Under the pieces are notes generated by a model. The model was given only the letters and a program-made list of their open reading frames with translations. It ran no database searches and was not told the origin of the DNA. This document shows, in pieces, positions 1 through 8,918 of a stretch of 64,000 nucleotides of DNA (position 1 is the stretch's first letter; the number at the start of each line of letters is the position of its first letter). Source of the DNA: Rhodospirillaceae bacterium. Lineage in GTDB: Bacteria > Pseudomonadota > Alphaproteobacteria > Dongiales > Dongiaceae. The stretch covers positions 372,001-436,000 of the forward strand of contig JADJQM010000002.1 in assembly GCA_016712715.1 (NCBI GenBank), written 5' to 3'. Position numbers and translations under genes: made by a program.

Positions 1-378
1 GCCGGCGGCTGGCGCATGGTCGTGGTGGATGATGCCGAAAAGGACGCGCAGAAATCGGTGACCGATTACAAGCTGCTGGGGTCCGGCCCCAATGTGCATT
101 GGCTGGAGCTTCACCCCCGGACCGGGCGCACCCACCAGATCCGGGTGCATTTGGCGCATCTCGGCTGCCCGATCCTGGGCGAGCCCATTTACTTGCCCGA
201 GGGGTCGCCCAACCCCTCCCAGAAGCTCCATCTCCATTCCCGGGCGATTGTGCTTCCCCTCTATCCCAAGAAAGACCCCATCCGGGTCGAGGCGCCACCG
301 CCACCGCATATGCTTCAGGCGCTCCGCGCCTGCGGCTATCAGCAACCAGCAGAAAAAAGCCGGCCCGACCATGAGTGA
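1..378 (+). CDS. RluA-family RNA pseudouridine synthase, C-terminal part (5' end outside window)
   Basis: The open frame enters from the left edge and ends at TGA 376-378, so only the last ~125 residues are visible. The motif HPRTGRTHQIRVH followed by LGCPILGE is the conserved C-terminal signature of the RluA/RluC/RluD family, which isomerises uridine to pseudouridine in rRNA or tRNA. The catalytic HRLD motif lies upstream of the window, so the target RNA cannot be assigned. The last 8 bases overlap the start of the M20 peptidase gene, suggesting co-transcription and translational coupling. Confidence 0.9.
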   Translation, partial: AGGWRMVVVDDAEKDAQKSVTDYKLLGSGPNVHWLELHPRTGRTHQIRVHLAHLGCPILGEPIYLPEGSPNPSQKLHLHSRAIVLPLYPKKDPIRVEAPPPPHMLQALRACGYQQPAEKSRPDHE

Positions 379-1801
379 ACAGGACCAAGCAGCCTTCATC
401 GACAGCATGTGGCAGGACGAGATCGTGCCGACGCTCGTCGAGTACATCCGCATCCCCAACAAATCGCCGGCCTTCGACCCGGATTGGGCGGCGCATGGGC
501 ATATGGACCGTGCCGTCGATCTGTTCGCCGGCTGGGCGAAGGCCAAGCTTGCCGAATTGCCGGGGGCGACATTGGAGATCGTGCGGTTGGCAGAGCGCAC
601 ACCGCTGATTTTCATCGAGATTCCGGGCAGCGATCCGTCAGCTCAGGACCGGGTGCTGCTCTATGGCCATCTCGACAAGCAGCCCGAGATGGTGGGCTGG
701 CTGGAGGGTTATGGCCCGTGGATTCCGCGGCTTGAAGGCGACAAGCTCTATGGCCGCGGCGGCGCCGATGATGGTTATGCGATGTTCGCAGCGCTTACAG
801 CGATTCTGAGCCTCGCGCGGGATGGCAAGCCGCATGCGCGTTGCGTCATCCTGATCGAGGCCTGCGAGGAATCCGGCAGCGACGATCTCCCTTATTATGT
901 TGAACATCTGGCAAGCCGCATCGGCGATCCGTCGCTGGTGATCTGCCTTGATTCCGGCTGTGGCAATTACGACCAGCTGTGGATGACCACGTCGCTGCGC
1001 GGCACGTTCGCCACCAACATGACCGTGCGCGTGCTGACCGAGGGCGTGCATTCCGGCGATGCCTCCGGCGTGGTGCCGTCGAGCTTCCGCCTCATGCGCC
1101 AGATCATCTCGCGCCTGGAAGACGAGGCGACCGGCGCCATCAGGCCGGAATCGCTCCATGTGCAGGTGCCGGCGGAACGCATCGCCCAGGCCCGCATCGC
1201 CGCGGCGGCCTTGGGCGAGCAAGTCCATGGCAAGTTCCCCTTCACCCCCGGCATGAAACCGGTCAGCGATGATCTGACCGAGCTGGTCTTGAACCGCACC
1301 TGGCGCCCGCAATTGGCCGTGACCGGTGCCGAAGGCCTGCCGGAATTCGCCAATGCGGGCAATGTGCTGCGCCCGTCGACTGGCGTGCGCCTCTCATTGC
1401 GCCTGCCGCCGACGCTGGATGCCGAGGCGGCGCTGGCCACCGTCGAGAAGCTCCTCACCGAGAACCCGCCTTACGGTGCCGAGGTGACCTTGGAACACCT
1501 GGAAGCCAGCAGGGGCTGGAACGCCCCGAAGCGCGCCCCCTGGCTGGAAACCTCGCTAGATGCCGCCTCCAAGGCGGCGTTCGGCCGGGAGCCCGCGTAT
1601 ATGGGCGAAGGCGGCAGCATCCCCTTCATGGCGATGCTGGGCGAACGCTTCCCCAAGGCGCAGTTCGTGGTGACTGGCGTGCTCGGCCCGCATTCCAATG
1701 CCCATGGCCCGAACGAGTTTCTGCATGTGCCGACCGGCAAACGGGTGACCCGGGTGTTGGCCAAAGTGCTTGCCGACCATCAGGCGCGATCCGTGGATTG
1801 A
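371..1801 (+). CDS. M20 family metallopeptidase (dipeptidase/carboxypeptidase-like)
   Basis: A 476-residue M20 protein. The first metal ligands are in YGHLDKQPE (H100, D102), a second block is GRGGADDGY, and the catalytic/metal glutamates are in ACEESGSDD (E166, E167). GPHSNAHGPNE near the C-terminus carries a conserved histidine. Family members are di-zinc hydrolases that cleave dipeptides or acyl-amino acids. The ATG at 371 overlaps the preceding RluA-family gene by 8 bases and has no clear Shine-Dalgarno, consistent with coupling. The same frame is open upstream to about 92, but that part lies inside the RluA-family gene and has no family similarity. Substrate unknown. Confidence 0.92.
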   Translation: MSEQDQAAFIDSMWQDEIVPTLVEYIRIPNKSPAFDPDWAAHGHMDRAVDLFAGWAKAKLAELPGATLEIVRLAERTPLIFIEIPGSDPSAQDRVLLYGHLDKQPEMVGWLEGYGPWIPRLEGDKLYGRGGADDGYAMFAALTAILSLARDGKPHARCVILIEACEESGSDDLPYYVEHLASRIGDPSLVICLDSGCGNYDQLWMTTSLRGTFATNMTVRVLTEGVHSGDASGVVPSSFRLMRQIISRLEDEATGAIRPESLHVQVPAERIAQARIAAAALGEQVHGKFPFTPGMKPVSDDLTELVLNRTWRPQLAVTGAEGLPEFANAGNVLRPSTGVRLSLRLPPTLDAEAALATVEKLLTENPPYGAEVTLEHLEASRGWNAPKRAPWLETSLDAASKAAFGREPAYMGEGGSIPFMAMLGERFPKAQFVVTGVLGPHSNAHGPNEFLHVPTGKRVTRVLAKVLADHQARSVD

Positions 1802-1886
1802 GGGGCGGCGGGACGCAAGTTTTGCCATGCATTGGGGGCTCCGGAGGGCTATACCCCCGCGGTAACGCACCGATTCCCGTGGAAAC

Positions 1887-2819
1887 ATGACTGTAGCCCC
1901 CGCGCCGACCACCGAATTCACCCCGAACATCGCTTTGGGCGTCGCCGGCGCCCTCATCGCGGTGCTGATCTGGGGCGGCTGGATCATCCTGACACGCCTC
2001 AGCGTCATCACCGAGTTCAGCCCCAGCGACATCGTGTTCCTGCGCTTCTCGCTGACGGCGGTGCTGCTCGCCCCCTTGCTGTGGCTGCGGCGCGACCAGC
2101 TCCAGCGCCAGAAGATCGGCCATTACCTGATCATGATGCTGGGGGCGGGGGCGCCTTATATGATGGTGGCCGCGACCTCGATGCAGTTCGCCCCGGTCGC
2201 CCATGTCGGCGTGCTGATGCCCGGCACCATGCCGCTGTTCGTGGCGCTCTATGCCCTGATGCTCTATGGCGACCGTCTAAGTACCTGGAAAATAATGGGT
2301 TTTTCCCTCATCATCCTGGGTGACATCGCGGTCGGCGGGTTCGGCATCTTCACCATTCTGCAGAATGATCTGGGCCATGCCTGGATCGGCTATGTGCTGA
2401 TGCTGCTGGCGGCCGCCATGTGGGCGGCGTTTACCTTGGCCCAGCGCAAATCGGGCCTCGATCCCTGGATGGCGACGGCCGTGATCGGCATCAGCTCCTG
2501 TGTGTTCTACACGCCTTTTTACCTGATGACTCATGGGCTTGGCGTCTTCCAGCACGCTTGGGGGGAGATCGCGCTGCATGGCCTCTATCAGGCGGTGGGG
2601 TCCGGTATCCTGGCGCTCGCCGCCTATGGCATCGCCATCCAGCATCTGGGCGCTCAGCGGGCGGCCACCTTCTCATCCCTGGTGCCGGCGCTGGCGGCTT
2701 TGCTGGGCATCCCGATCCTCGGGGAATTCCCCGATATGGCGGCCTGGTTCGGCGTCGCCACGGTCACTTTCGGCCTGATGCTGGCCACCGGCGCCATCGG
2801 ACCCCGCCAGCCGGCCTGA
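1887..2819 (+). CDS. EamA/DMT-superfamily inner-membrane transporter
   Basis: A 310-residue polytopic protein with about ten hydrophobic segments arranged as two EamA repeats, the first beginning around residue 18 (LGVAGALIAVLIWGGW) and the second around residue 160 (WIGYVLMLLAAAMWAAFTLA). Length and layout fit drug/metabolite exporters of the DMT superfamily. It stands alone between the M20 peptidase gene and rpmI on the same strand, 85 bases after the peptidase stop. Substrate cannot be inferred. Confidence 0.9.
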   Translation: MTVAPAPTTEFTPNIALGVAGALIAVLIWGGWIILTRLSVITEFSPSDIVFLRFSLTAVLLAPLLWLRRDQLQRQKIGHYLIMMLGAGAPYMMVAATSMQFAPVAHVGVLMPGTMPLFVALYALMLYGDRLSTWKIMGFSLIILGDIAVGGFGIFTILQNDLGHAWIGYVLMLLAAAMWAAFTLAQRKSGLDPWMATAVIGISSCVFYTPFYLMTHGLGVFQHAWGEIALHGLYQAVGSGILALAAYGIAIQHLGAQRAATFSSLVPALAALLGIPILGEFPDMAAWFGVATVTFGLMLATGAIGPRQPA

Positions 2820-2825
2820 ATCGGC

Positions 2826-2854
2826 TTGTTTCTGCGGCATTACCCCTATATAAC
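2826..2854 (+). promoter_or_regulatory. Putative sigma70 promoter for rpmI-rplT
   Basis: TTGTTT at 2826-2831 and TATAAC at 2849-2854 are separated by exactly 17 bases, in a locally AT-rich patch of an otherwise GC-rich gap. This would give a leader of about 85 bases before the rpmI ATG. No infC gene precedes rpmI here, so a dedicated promoter is expected. Inferred from sequence match only. Confidence 0.45.
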
Positions 2855-2946
2855 CCGCCCCGCACGGCATTAATGCGTCCAGGGCGAACCAGAGGGCATG
2901 CCCAACCGCAGCCGAATGCGTAAATCATATCAATAGGATACATGAA

Positions 2947-3150
2947 ATGCCCAAGATGAAGACGAAGAGCGGCGCCAAAAAGCGCTTCAAGCTCACCGCC
3001 AGCGGCCAGGTCAAGTTCAAGCCGGCCAACAAGCGTCACGGCCTTTCCAACCGGCCGACGAAGATGAAGCGGCAGACCCGCCGCAATGAAGTGATGTTCG
3101 AGGCTGATGCCAAGAAGGTCATTAAATTCTTCCTGCCCAACGGGCTCTGA
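2947..3150 (+). CDS. rpmI: 50S ribosomal protein L35
   Basis: A 67-residue, highly basic protein with the L35 signature: start MPKMKTKSGAKKRFK, internal KRHGL, and the usual length of 64-67 residues. It binds 23S rRNA in the large subunit. The AGGA at 2936-2939 precedes the ATG. It is followed 27 bases later by rplT, the conserved L35-L20 pair, but infC is not adjacent, as is common in alphaproteobacteria. Confidence 0.97.
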   Translation: MPKMKTKSGAKKRFKLTASGQVKFKPANKRHGLSNRPTKMKRQTRRNEVMFEADAKKVIKFFLPNGL

Positions 3151-3177
3151 CCTTAGACGCTGACGGAGAACTGAAAA

Positions 3178-3540
3178 ATGGCTCGCACCAAACGTGGCGT
3201 CACCTCGCACGCCAGGCACAAAAAAGTTCTCGAGATGGCCAAGGGCTATGTCGGGCGCTCATCGACGAATTTCCGTATTGCCATTGAAAAGGTCGAAAAG
3301 GGCCTGCAATACGCCTACCGCGACCGTCGCCGCAAGAAGCGCGATTTCCGCGGCCTGTGGATCCAGCGCATCAACGCCGGCGTCCGCGAACATGGCATGA
3401 CCTATTCGCAATTCATCAACGGCGTGAAGCTCGCCGGCATCGAAGTCGACCGCAAGGTCCTCTCCGATCTCGCGATCCACGAACCGGCCGCGTTTGCGGC
3501 ACTGGTGAAGCAGGCGCAAGAGGCGTTGCCGAAGGTCTGA
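3178..3540 (+). CDS. rplT: 50S ribosomal protein L20
   Basis: A 120-residue basic protein with typical L20 landmarks: an N-terminal RHKKVLEMAKGYVGR segment, a central RRRKKRDFRGLWIQRIN block and a C-terminal globular part ending in ALVKQAQ. L20 binds 23S rRNA early in 50S assembly. A GGAG Shine-Dalgarno lies about 8 bases before the ATG. Second gene of the rpmI-rplT pair. The next gene starts 8 bases after its stop. Confidence 0.97.
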   Translation: MARTKRGVTSHARHKKVLEMAKGYVGRSSTNFRIAIEKVEKGLQYAYRDRRRKKRDFRGLWIQRINAGVREHGMTYSQFINGVKLAGIEVDRKVLSDLAIHEPAAFAALVKQAQEALPKV

Positions 3541-3548
3541 TTACGGCC

Positions 3549-3956
3549 ATGCCGGCACGGACCCTTCGCAGACTTTTGATCGTTGCAACCGTCGCCCTGG
3601 CCTTGCCAGCGGCGACGGCTTGCGATTCCTACAAGGACGATGTGGCGGCGGTGCAGGCTGCCGACAGCATCGTGCCGGGGAAGAGCAACGATTCGCTGGC
3701 GCGGGAGATTGCCGGTGCGCGCGGCTCGGTCAAATGGACCGGCGCCAAGGCCGAACGCTATGACAACGAGGCGATCGTGCTGGTGACAGCCGATATCGAA
3801 CGCGTCGGCCAATCCGGTGCCGATCACAAAATCGCCCTCGAATTCATCAACAACCGCGAAACCCGCAAGATCGCTTTCGAGCAGGCCTTTATCGACGGCA
3901 AGCCGCAGAGCCTGTTGGGTGGTGCCTTGACCTTGTTTCTGCTGCAATTGGACTGA
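3549..3956 (+). CDS. Small hypothetical lipoprotein-like secreted protein
   Basis: A 135-residue protein that I do not recognise as a named family. The N-terminus (MPARTLRRLLIVATVALALP) is a clear export signal with a basic n-region and a hydrophobic core. It ends at ATAC, which could be a weak lipobox with Cys at about residue 25. The mature part is soluble, mixed and charged, with no catalytic motif visible. It starts 8 bases after rplT and is followed by a strong terminator, so it is probably the last gene of the rpmI-rplT transcript. The ATG at 3549 was chosen because the open frame upstream of it is a shadow of rplT. Confidence 0.65.
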   Translation: MPARTLRRLLIVATVALALPAATACDSYKDDVAAVQAADSIVPGKSNDSLAREIAGARGSVKWTGAKAERYDNEAIVLVTADIERVGQSGADHKIALEFINNRETRKIAFEQAFIDGKPQSLLGGALTLFLLQLD

Positions 3957-4007
3957 CCGGCCGCGACCGCGCCAGAACTTGGAACGAACGCCAAGAGGCG
4001 AGGACGG

Positions 4008-4037
4008 GGAGGCCGGATCATCCGAGCCTCCTTTTTT
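4008..4037 (+). terminator. Rho-independent terminator after rpmI-rplT-lipoprotein
   Basis: GGAGGCCGGA (4008-4017) pairs with TCCG-A-GCCTCC (4021-4031) across a 3-base loop with one bulged A, followed by six Ts (4032-4037). It lies 50 bases upstream of pheS. It most likely ends the preceding unit. Attenuation of pheST is possible, but no Phe-rich leader peptide was seen. Confidence 0.85.
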
Positions 4038-4087
4038 GTTTGTGAGCTACGATCAGAGCGATCGAAGAAGTATGGGGATCGATCAAG

Positions 4088-5194
4088 ATGTCGACTGAAG
4101 CGGGCGCAGACCTCAACGGTTTGCAGAAGAAATGGCTGGATGCGATCGCCGGCACTGCCAGCGTCGAAGCGCTGGAACAGGTGCGCGTCGATGCGCTGGG
4201 CAAGAAGGGCGAGATTTCCGGCCTGATGAAAGTGCTGGGCACGCTCGGCCCGGACGAGCGCAAAGCCTTCGGCGCCAGGCTCAACGTCCTGCGCGACGAG
4301 GTGGCGTCCGCCATCGACACGAAGAAGACCGGCCTTGCCGATTCAGCGCTCAATGCAAAACTTGCGCGCGAGACGCTGGACCTCACCCTGCCGGCGCGGC
4401 CCGAGATGGAAGGCCGCATTCACCCGATCACCCAGACCGTCGACGAGATCATCGCCATTTTCGGCGAGATGGGATTCTCGGTCGCCGAAGGGCCGGATAT
4501 CGAGGATGATTTCCACAACTTCACCGCGCTCAACATCCCGGCCGATCATCCGGCGCGCCAGATGCAGGACACCTTCTATCTGCCGGCCAAGCCCGATGGC
4601 AGCCAGATGGTGCTCCGCACGCATACCTCGCCGGTGCAGATCCGCACCATGCTGAAGGGCGATCTGCCGATCCGTGTCATCTGTCCGGGCCGCACCTACC
4701 GTGTGGATTCCGACATGACGCATTCGCCGATGTTCCATCAGGTCGAAGGGCTGGTCATCGACACGCATACCAATATGGGCCACCTCAAAGGCTGCCTGCA
4801 GGATTTCGTGCGCGCCTTCTTCGGCATCGACAATCTGCCGGTCCGTTTCCGCCCGTCTTACTTCCCCTTCACCGAACCCTCGGCCGAGGTCGATATCGGC
4901 TGCGACCGATCGGGCGGCGAGCTGAAGCTCGGCGGTGACAAGGACGGCAACGCCAAGAACTGGCTGGAGATCCTCGGCTCCGGCATGGTGCACCCCAATG
5001 TGCTCAAGAATTGCGGCATCGATCCCGCCAAGTATCAGGGCTTTGCCTTCGGCATGGGGATCGAGCGCATCGCCATGCTGAAATACGGCATTCCGGATCT
5101 GCGCACCTTCTACGAATCGGATCTGCGCTGGCTGCGCCATTACGGATTTGTTCCCCTTGATATCCCCACCATGGTGGGAGGACTGACGCGATGA
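4088..5194 (+). CDS. pheS: Phenylalanine--tRNA ligase alpha subunit
   Basis: A 368-residue class II synthetase subunit. An N-terminal coiled-coil (about residues 1-90) is followed by the catalytic core with motif blocks AEGPDIEDDFHNFTALN, LRTHTSPVQIR and GRTYRVDSDMTHSP, and the C-terminal motif 3 region GFAFGMGIERIAML. It forms the alpha2-beta2 PheRS that charges tRNA-Phe. The stop overlaps the pheT start (ATGA at 5191-5194), showing translational coupling. Confidence 0.97.
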   Translation: MSTEAGADLNGLQKKWLDAIAGTASVEALEQVRVDALGKKGEISGLMKVLGTLGPDERKAFGARLNVLRDEVASAIDTKKTGLADSALNAKLARETLDLTLPARPEMEGRIHPITQTVDEIIAIFGEMGFSVAEGPDIEDDFHNFTALNIPADHPARQMQDTFYLPAKPDGSQMVLRTHTSPVQIRTMLKGDLPIRVICPGRTYRVDSDMTHSPMFHQVEGLVIDTHTNMGHLKGCLQDFVRAFFGIDNLPVRFRPSYFPFTEPSAEVDIGCDRSGGELKLGGDKDGNAKNWLEILGSGMVHPNVLKNCGIDPAKYQGFAFGMGIERIAMLKYGIPDLRTFYESDLRWLRHYGFVPLDIPTMVGGLTR

Positions 5195-7584
5195 AATTCA
5201 CACTTTCCTGGCTGAAGACGCATCTCGAGACGGATGCGGACCTCGCCGCCATCACCAAGAAACTGACCGATCTCGGCCTCGAGGTCGAAGGCGTCGAGGA
5301 CAAGGCGCAAAGCCTGAAGCCTTTCGTCGTGGGATACGTCGTCGAAGCCGTGCAGCATCCCAATGCCGACCGCCTGCGCGTCTGCAAGGTCGATGCCGGC
5401 AACGGCATCGTGCAGGTCGTCTGCGGCGCCCCCAACGCACGCACCGGCATGAAGGGCGTCTTTGCGCCCGTCGGCACCCATGTACCGGGCACCGGGCTTG
5501 ATTTGAAGGCCGGCAAGATCCGCGGCGAGGAATCGAACGGCATGCTCTGCTCGGCCCGCGAACTGGGTCTGGGCCAGGATCATGACGGCATCATCGAATT
5601 GCCGGATGACGCACCGGTGGGGCAAAGCTTCGTTGCCTATCGTGGCCTGAATGATCCGGTGATCGAGATCAAGATCACGCCGGATCGCGCCGATTGCCTC
5701 GGTGTCTTCGGCGTCGCGCGCGATCTGGCGTCGGCGGGTCTTGGGCGTTTGAAACCGATCGCCGAAAAGCATATCGCGGGCACCTTCAAAAGCCCGATCC
5801 AATGGTCGATCGATGAGAGCGCCAAATCGGGTGTGCTTTACACGGCCGGGCGCACTTTCAAGGGCGTCAAGAACGGCCCGTCGCCCCAATGGCTGCAGGA
5901 CCGCCTGACCTCGATCGGCCTCCGCCCCATTTCGGCGCTGGTCGACATCACCAATTTCGTGACCTTCGATCTCTGCCGGCCGCTCCATGTGTTCGATGCC
6001 GACAAGGTGAAGGGCAACGTCATGATGCGCTCGGCCAAGGCCGGCGAAACCATCGAGGCGCTGGACGGCAAGACCTATACGCTCGAGCCCGGCATGATCG
6101 TCATCGCCGACGATCAGGGACCCGAAGCCATCGGCGGCATCATGGGCGGCCTCGCCTCGGGTTGCACCGATGCGACGGTCAACGTCTTCCTCGAAGCAGC
6201 GCTGTTCGATCCGATCAACACCGCCAGGACCGGGCGCAAGCTCGGCATCCAGTCGGATGCGCGCTATCGCAACGAGCGCGGCCTCGATCCGCAATCGGAA
6301 ATCTGGGGCATCGATGTGGCGACCCGCCTGATCCTGGAACTGTGCGGCGGCGAGGTTTCGGAGCTGACGACAGCAGGCGCAATTCCCGCCGGCACACGCG
6401 AGATTGCCTTCCGGCCGTCCCGCGTGCTGGCGCTGGGCGGCGTCGAGGTGCCGGTCACAAAGCAGAAACAGATCCTCATCGATCTCGGTTTCAAGGTCGC
6501 CGAAACGGGTGCCGACAATTGGTCGGTTACCACGCCGACCTTCCGCGCCGATGTCGAGGGCGAGGCCGATTTGGTCGAGGAAGTGATGCGTGTGCATGGC
6601 TTCGATCATATTCCGGCCGTCTCGCTACCGCGTGCAACCGCCCTGCCGACGGTCGCGGTCAGCCTTGGGCAGAAACGCGTGCAGCAGGCCAAGCGCCTTC
6701 TGGCCGTGCGCGGGCTCAATGAGACCGTGACCTTCAGCTTCATGCCGGGGAATGTGGCGGCGATGTTTGCCGGCAACAATCCCCTGGTCCCGCTCGCCAA
6801 CCCGATCAGCGCCGATCTCGACGTCATGCGCCCCAGCATACTCGGCAATCTGCTGATGGCGGCAGCGCGCAATGCAGCGCGCGGCTTCAGCGACCTTGGG
6901 CTGTTCGAGATCGGGCCGACTTATCTTGGCGAAGGGCCAAAGGACCAGATCCTGGCCGCGACCGGCATCCGTGTCGGCACGACGCCGCGGCACTGGCAGG
7001 TGAAGCAGCGGCGACTCGATGCCTTCGATGCCAAGGCCGATGCGGTGGCGCTGCTGTCAGCCTTCGGTGTGCCGGTCGAGAATCTGCAGATCGAGGCCCT
7101 GGCACCGGCACATTATCATCCGGGCCAATCGGCCGTGCTGCGTCTGGGTCCCACCATTCTCGCCCAGTTCGGCGCCCTTCACCCGAAGGTGCTGAAGGAT
7201 CTCGATGTGAAGGGTCCGGCGGTCGGGTTCGAGGTGTTCCTCGAACGCCTACCTAGCCCTCGCTCGAAAGGGTCCGGGCGGCCGCTGCTGAACGCGTCTT
7301 CGTTCCAGCCGGTCGAGCGCGACTTCGCCTTCATCGTCGATGCGAATGTGGCGGCCGAGAAGCTCACCAAGGCCGCCAAGGGTGCCGACAAGGCGCTCAT
7401 CACCGAGGTGAAGCTGTTCGACGTGTTCCAGGGCGGGTCATTGCCGGAGGGCAAGAAGTCGGTGGCCTTGTCCGTCGTGCTGCAACCCCGCGAAAAGACG
7501 CTCACCGATGCGGAGATTGAGGGTGTGTCCGCGAAGATCGTCGCCGCGGTGAACAAGGCTACGGGCGGGGAGCTGCGGAAGTAA
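5191..7584 (+). CDS. pheT: Phenylalanine--tRNA ligase beta subunit
   Basis: A 797-residue protein of normal length. Domains in order: a short N-terminal fold, an EMAP/OB tRNA-binding domain (around residues 40-150, VQHPNADRLRVCKVDAG), the B3/B4 editing region, B5 (around 400-470), a catalytic-like core, and the C-terminal FDX-ACB anticodon-binding domain (around 700-797, beginning VERDFAFIVD). It overlaps pheS by 4 bases and completes the synthetase operon. No frame break was seen across 2.4 kb. Confidence 0.97.
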   Translation: MKFTLSWLKTHLETDADLAAITKKLTDLGLEVEGVEDKAQSLKPFVVGYVVEAVQHPNADRLRVCKVDAGNGIVQVVCGAPNARTGMKGVFAPVGTHVPGTGLDLKAGKIRGEESNGMLCSARELGLGQDHDGIIELPDDAPVGQSFVAYRGLNDPVIEIKITPDRADCLGVFGVARDLASAGLGRLKPIAEKHIAGTFKSPIQWSIDESAKSGVLYTAGRTFKGVKNGPSPQWLQDRLTSIGLRPISALVDITNFVTFDLCRPLHVFDADKVKGNVMMRSAKAGETIEALDGKTYTLEPGMIVIADDQGPEAIGGIMGGLASGCTDATVNVFLEAALFDPINTARTGRKLGIQSDARYRNERGLDPQSEIWGIDVATRLILELCGGEVSELTTAGAIPAGTREIAFRPSRVLALGGVEVPVTKQKQILIDLGFKVAETGADNWSVTTPTFRADVEGEADLVEEVMRVHGFDHIPAVSLPRATALPTVAVSLGQKRVQQAKRLLAVRGLNETVTFSFMPGNVAAMFAGNNPLVPLANPISADLDVMRPSILGNLLMAAARNAARGFSDLGLFEIGPTYLGEGPKDQILAATGIRVGTTPRHWQVKQRRLDAFDAKADAVALLSAFGVPVENLQIEALAPAHYHPGQSAVLRLGPTILAQFGALHPKVLKDLDVKGPAVGFEVFLERLPSPRSKGSGRPLLNASSFQPVERDFAFIVDANVAAEKLTKAAKGADKALITEVKLFDVFQGGSLPEGKKSVALSVVLQPREKTLTDAEIEGVSAKIVAAVNKATGGELRK

Positions 7585-7668
7585 GCTCGTTCCTGCGATC
7601 GCCGCCTCTTCATCGCCTCCGAGTTCGGGCGCAATGCGGAGGCGGCCAGCACGCCAGCGGGGGATTGA

Positions 7669-7905
7669 ATGGCTATTAAAGCGAGCTCCGAAGCAGCCCT
7701 AGGGTTTATGTTGGCGTTGGCTGCAGGCGTCATCGCCCGCAATTTGGCTGCCGCAGCAGGCAAAGAGCGCGAATGGGAGAATGAGCGGATCGAGAAGATC
7801 AGCAACACAATCGGGGTGATAACATTCGGCGTTAGCTTTGTGATCGCCGCGATCATTGAGCCAGGGATCCACGAATTTTTTGCCTATCTGGGCACCTTGC
7901 TCTAA
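7669..7905 (+). CDS. Small membrane protein of unknown function
   Basis: A 78-residue protein with two hydrophobic stretches (about residues 9-27 and 47-65) joined by a charged, helical KEREWENERIEK linker, so a hairpin in the membrane is likely. No family recognised. The ATG at 7669 is preceded by a G-rich run. The base composition is a little more AT-rich than the surrounding housekeeping genes, as is the next membrane gene, and the two may have been acquired together. Could be a chance ORF, but its hydrophobicity pattern argues for a real gene. Confidence 0.5.
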   Translation: MAIKASSEAALGFMLALAAGVIARNLAAAAGKEREWENERIEKISNTIGVITFGVSFVIAAIIEPGIHEFFAYLGTLL

Positions 7906-7946
7906 CGGAGAAAGGTCCCCATGCGATTGAGCCGGGCGGGAGAGAG

Positions 7947-7990
7947 CCCCCCTCTCCCTGACCCTCCCCCACGTTGGGGGGGAGGGGATG
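7947..7990. repeat. C/G-rich palindromic intergenic repeat (copy 1)
   Basis: A C-run half (CCTCTCCCTGACCCTCCCCC) meets a G-run half around an ACGT centre near 7972, giving a near-perfect hairpin. Related elements occur at 11274-11413 and 22586-22723, and a degraded one near 8728-8768. The pattern is that of dispersed REP-like palindromes found between genes in many alphaproteobacteria. Confidence 0.7.
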
Positions 7991-8106
7991 CGTTGCCGCT
8001 GGGCATGTCTTACGGACGGACAACCCAATCCATCGACATTTTTTTGCCAAATTTCCGTATGCATTTCGTTGCTGGCTATCGCTACTAGCATAGGGCGGGT
8101 ATCAAC

Positions 8107-8721
8107 GTGCATGTACTGGACTTGATCATTCAAACAGTCCTTTTGGCCTTGGTACCTTTCTCGTTCGGTGTTCTGCTGATTGCCCCGCCTGTCAGACTGC
8201 TGAAATGGATCCTTGGATCCACGGTCACGCTTTCGCCTGGATACACAAAAGCGCGACTGGAGTGGCACTCGACAGTTGCTGCTTGCTCCGCAGGATTCGC
8301 GGCAGCAATGACCTATGTTGTCGCCACGAAGTCCTTAGGCGCCATGCCACTTCTCGTCGGTGGACTCATGCCAGTCGAAGCCGCCTCCTCACTGCCATTG
8401 GTCTCTCTGGTTCTTGCGTTTGACTTCCTGTTGTGGCGTAAGGCGACCGCACGCGTCGGATCAGGCGCGGCTGTTGAGGGTATCATTTGGGTGATTGGCA
8501 GCAATCTATGGCTCGTCTGGGCGATTTTCTTGATGAGGCTCGTGGGATCACTCATTCTGGGGGGCCCCTGCATTTACGCAAGCGATATGGGACGTGTGGA
8601 AGTCGATGCGTACGCCTGCTCGGCAGACCCTAGGCTGTATTGGGCGGAGCATCCCGAATTGTGGGAGGTTGCCCAGAAAGCTGCAAGTCATGGGAATTGC
8701 CCCGACTGCGAAGCCGACTGA
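8107..8721 (+). CDS. Unrecognised multi-pass membrane protein
   Basis: A 204-residue protein opening with a GTG at 8107 and four to five hydrophobic segments: about residues 8-35, 55-75, 80-105 and 120-155. It ends in a soluble tail of about 50 residues holding four cysteines, including a terminal CPDC, which could bind metal or form disulfides. No family match recognised. Codon use is visibly less GC-biased than in pheT or htpG. Flanked on both sides by C/G-rich palindromic repeats, suggesting an accessory insertion between pheT and htpG. Confidence 0.55.
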   Translation: MHVLDLIIQTVLLALVPFSFGVLLIAPPVRLLKWILGSTVTLSPGYTKARLEWHSTVAACSAGFAAAMTYVVATKSLGAMPLLVGGLMPVEAASSLPLVSLVLAFDFLLWRKATARVGSGAAVEGIIWVIGSNLWLVWAIFLMRLVGSLILGGPCIYASDMGRVEVDAYACSADPRLYWAEHPELWEVAQKAASHGNCPDCEAD

Positions 8722-8918
8722 ATCCGGGCCCTCTTCCCTCTGAGTAGGAGAGCTGGAGAGGGGGTGGGCGTTCGGTTTCACCAAATTCGTCGAGCCCGGG
8801 GATGACGGGCCACTTCAAGGCCACCCCGACCCGCTTCTGCCCCCTTGATTCTCCCGCCAGAGCGCCGCATATGAGCGCTCGAATGGTTCAATTTTCTACC
8901 CCAGGAGAATCCCCGGTC

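Noticed and set aside
4008..4087. pheST attenuator with a leader peptide
   Set aside because: A good terminator is present, but no short Phe-rich frame with a start codon was found before it, so simple termination of the rplT unit is preferred.
8728..8768. Degraded copy of the C/G-rich palindrome after the 204-residue membrane protein
   Set aside because: Similarity is visible (CCCTCTTCCCTCTGAGTAGG) but too eroded to list as a firm repeat.
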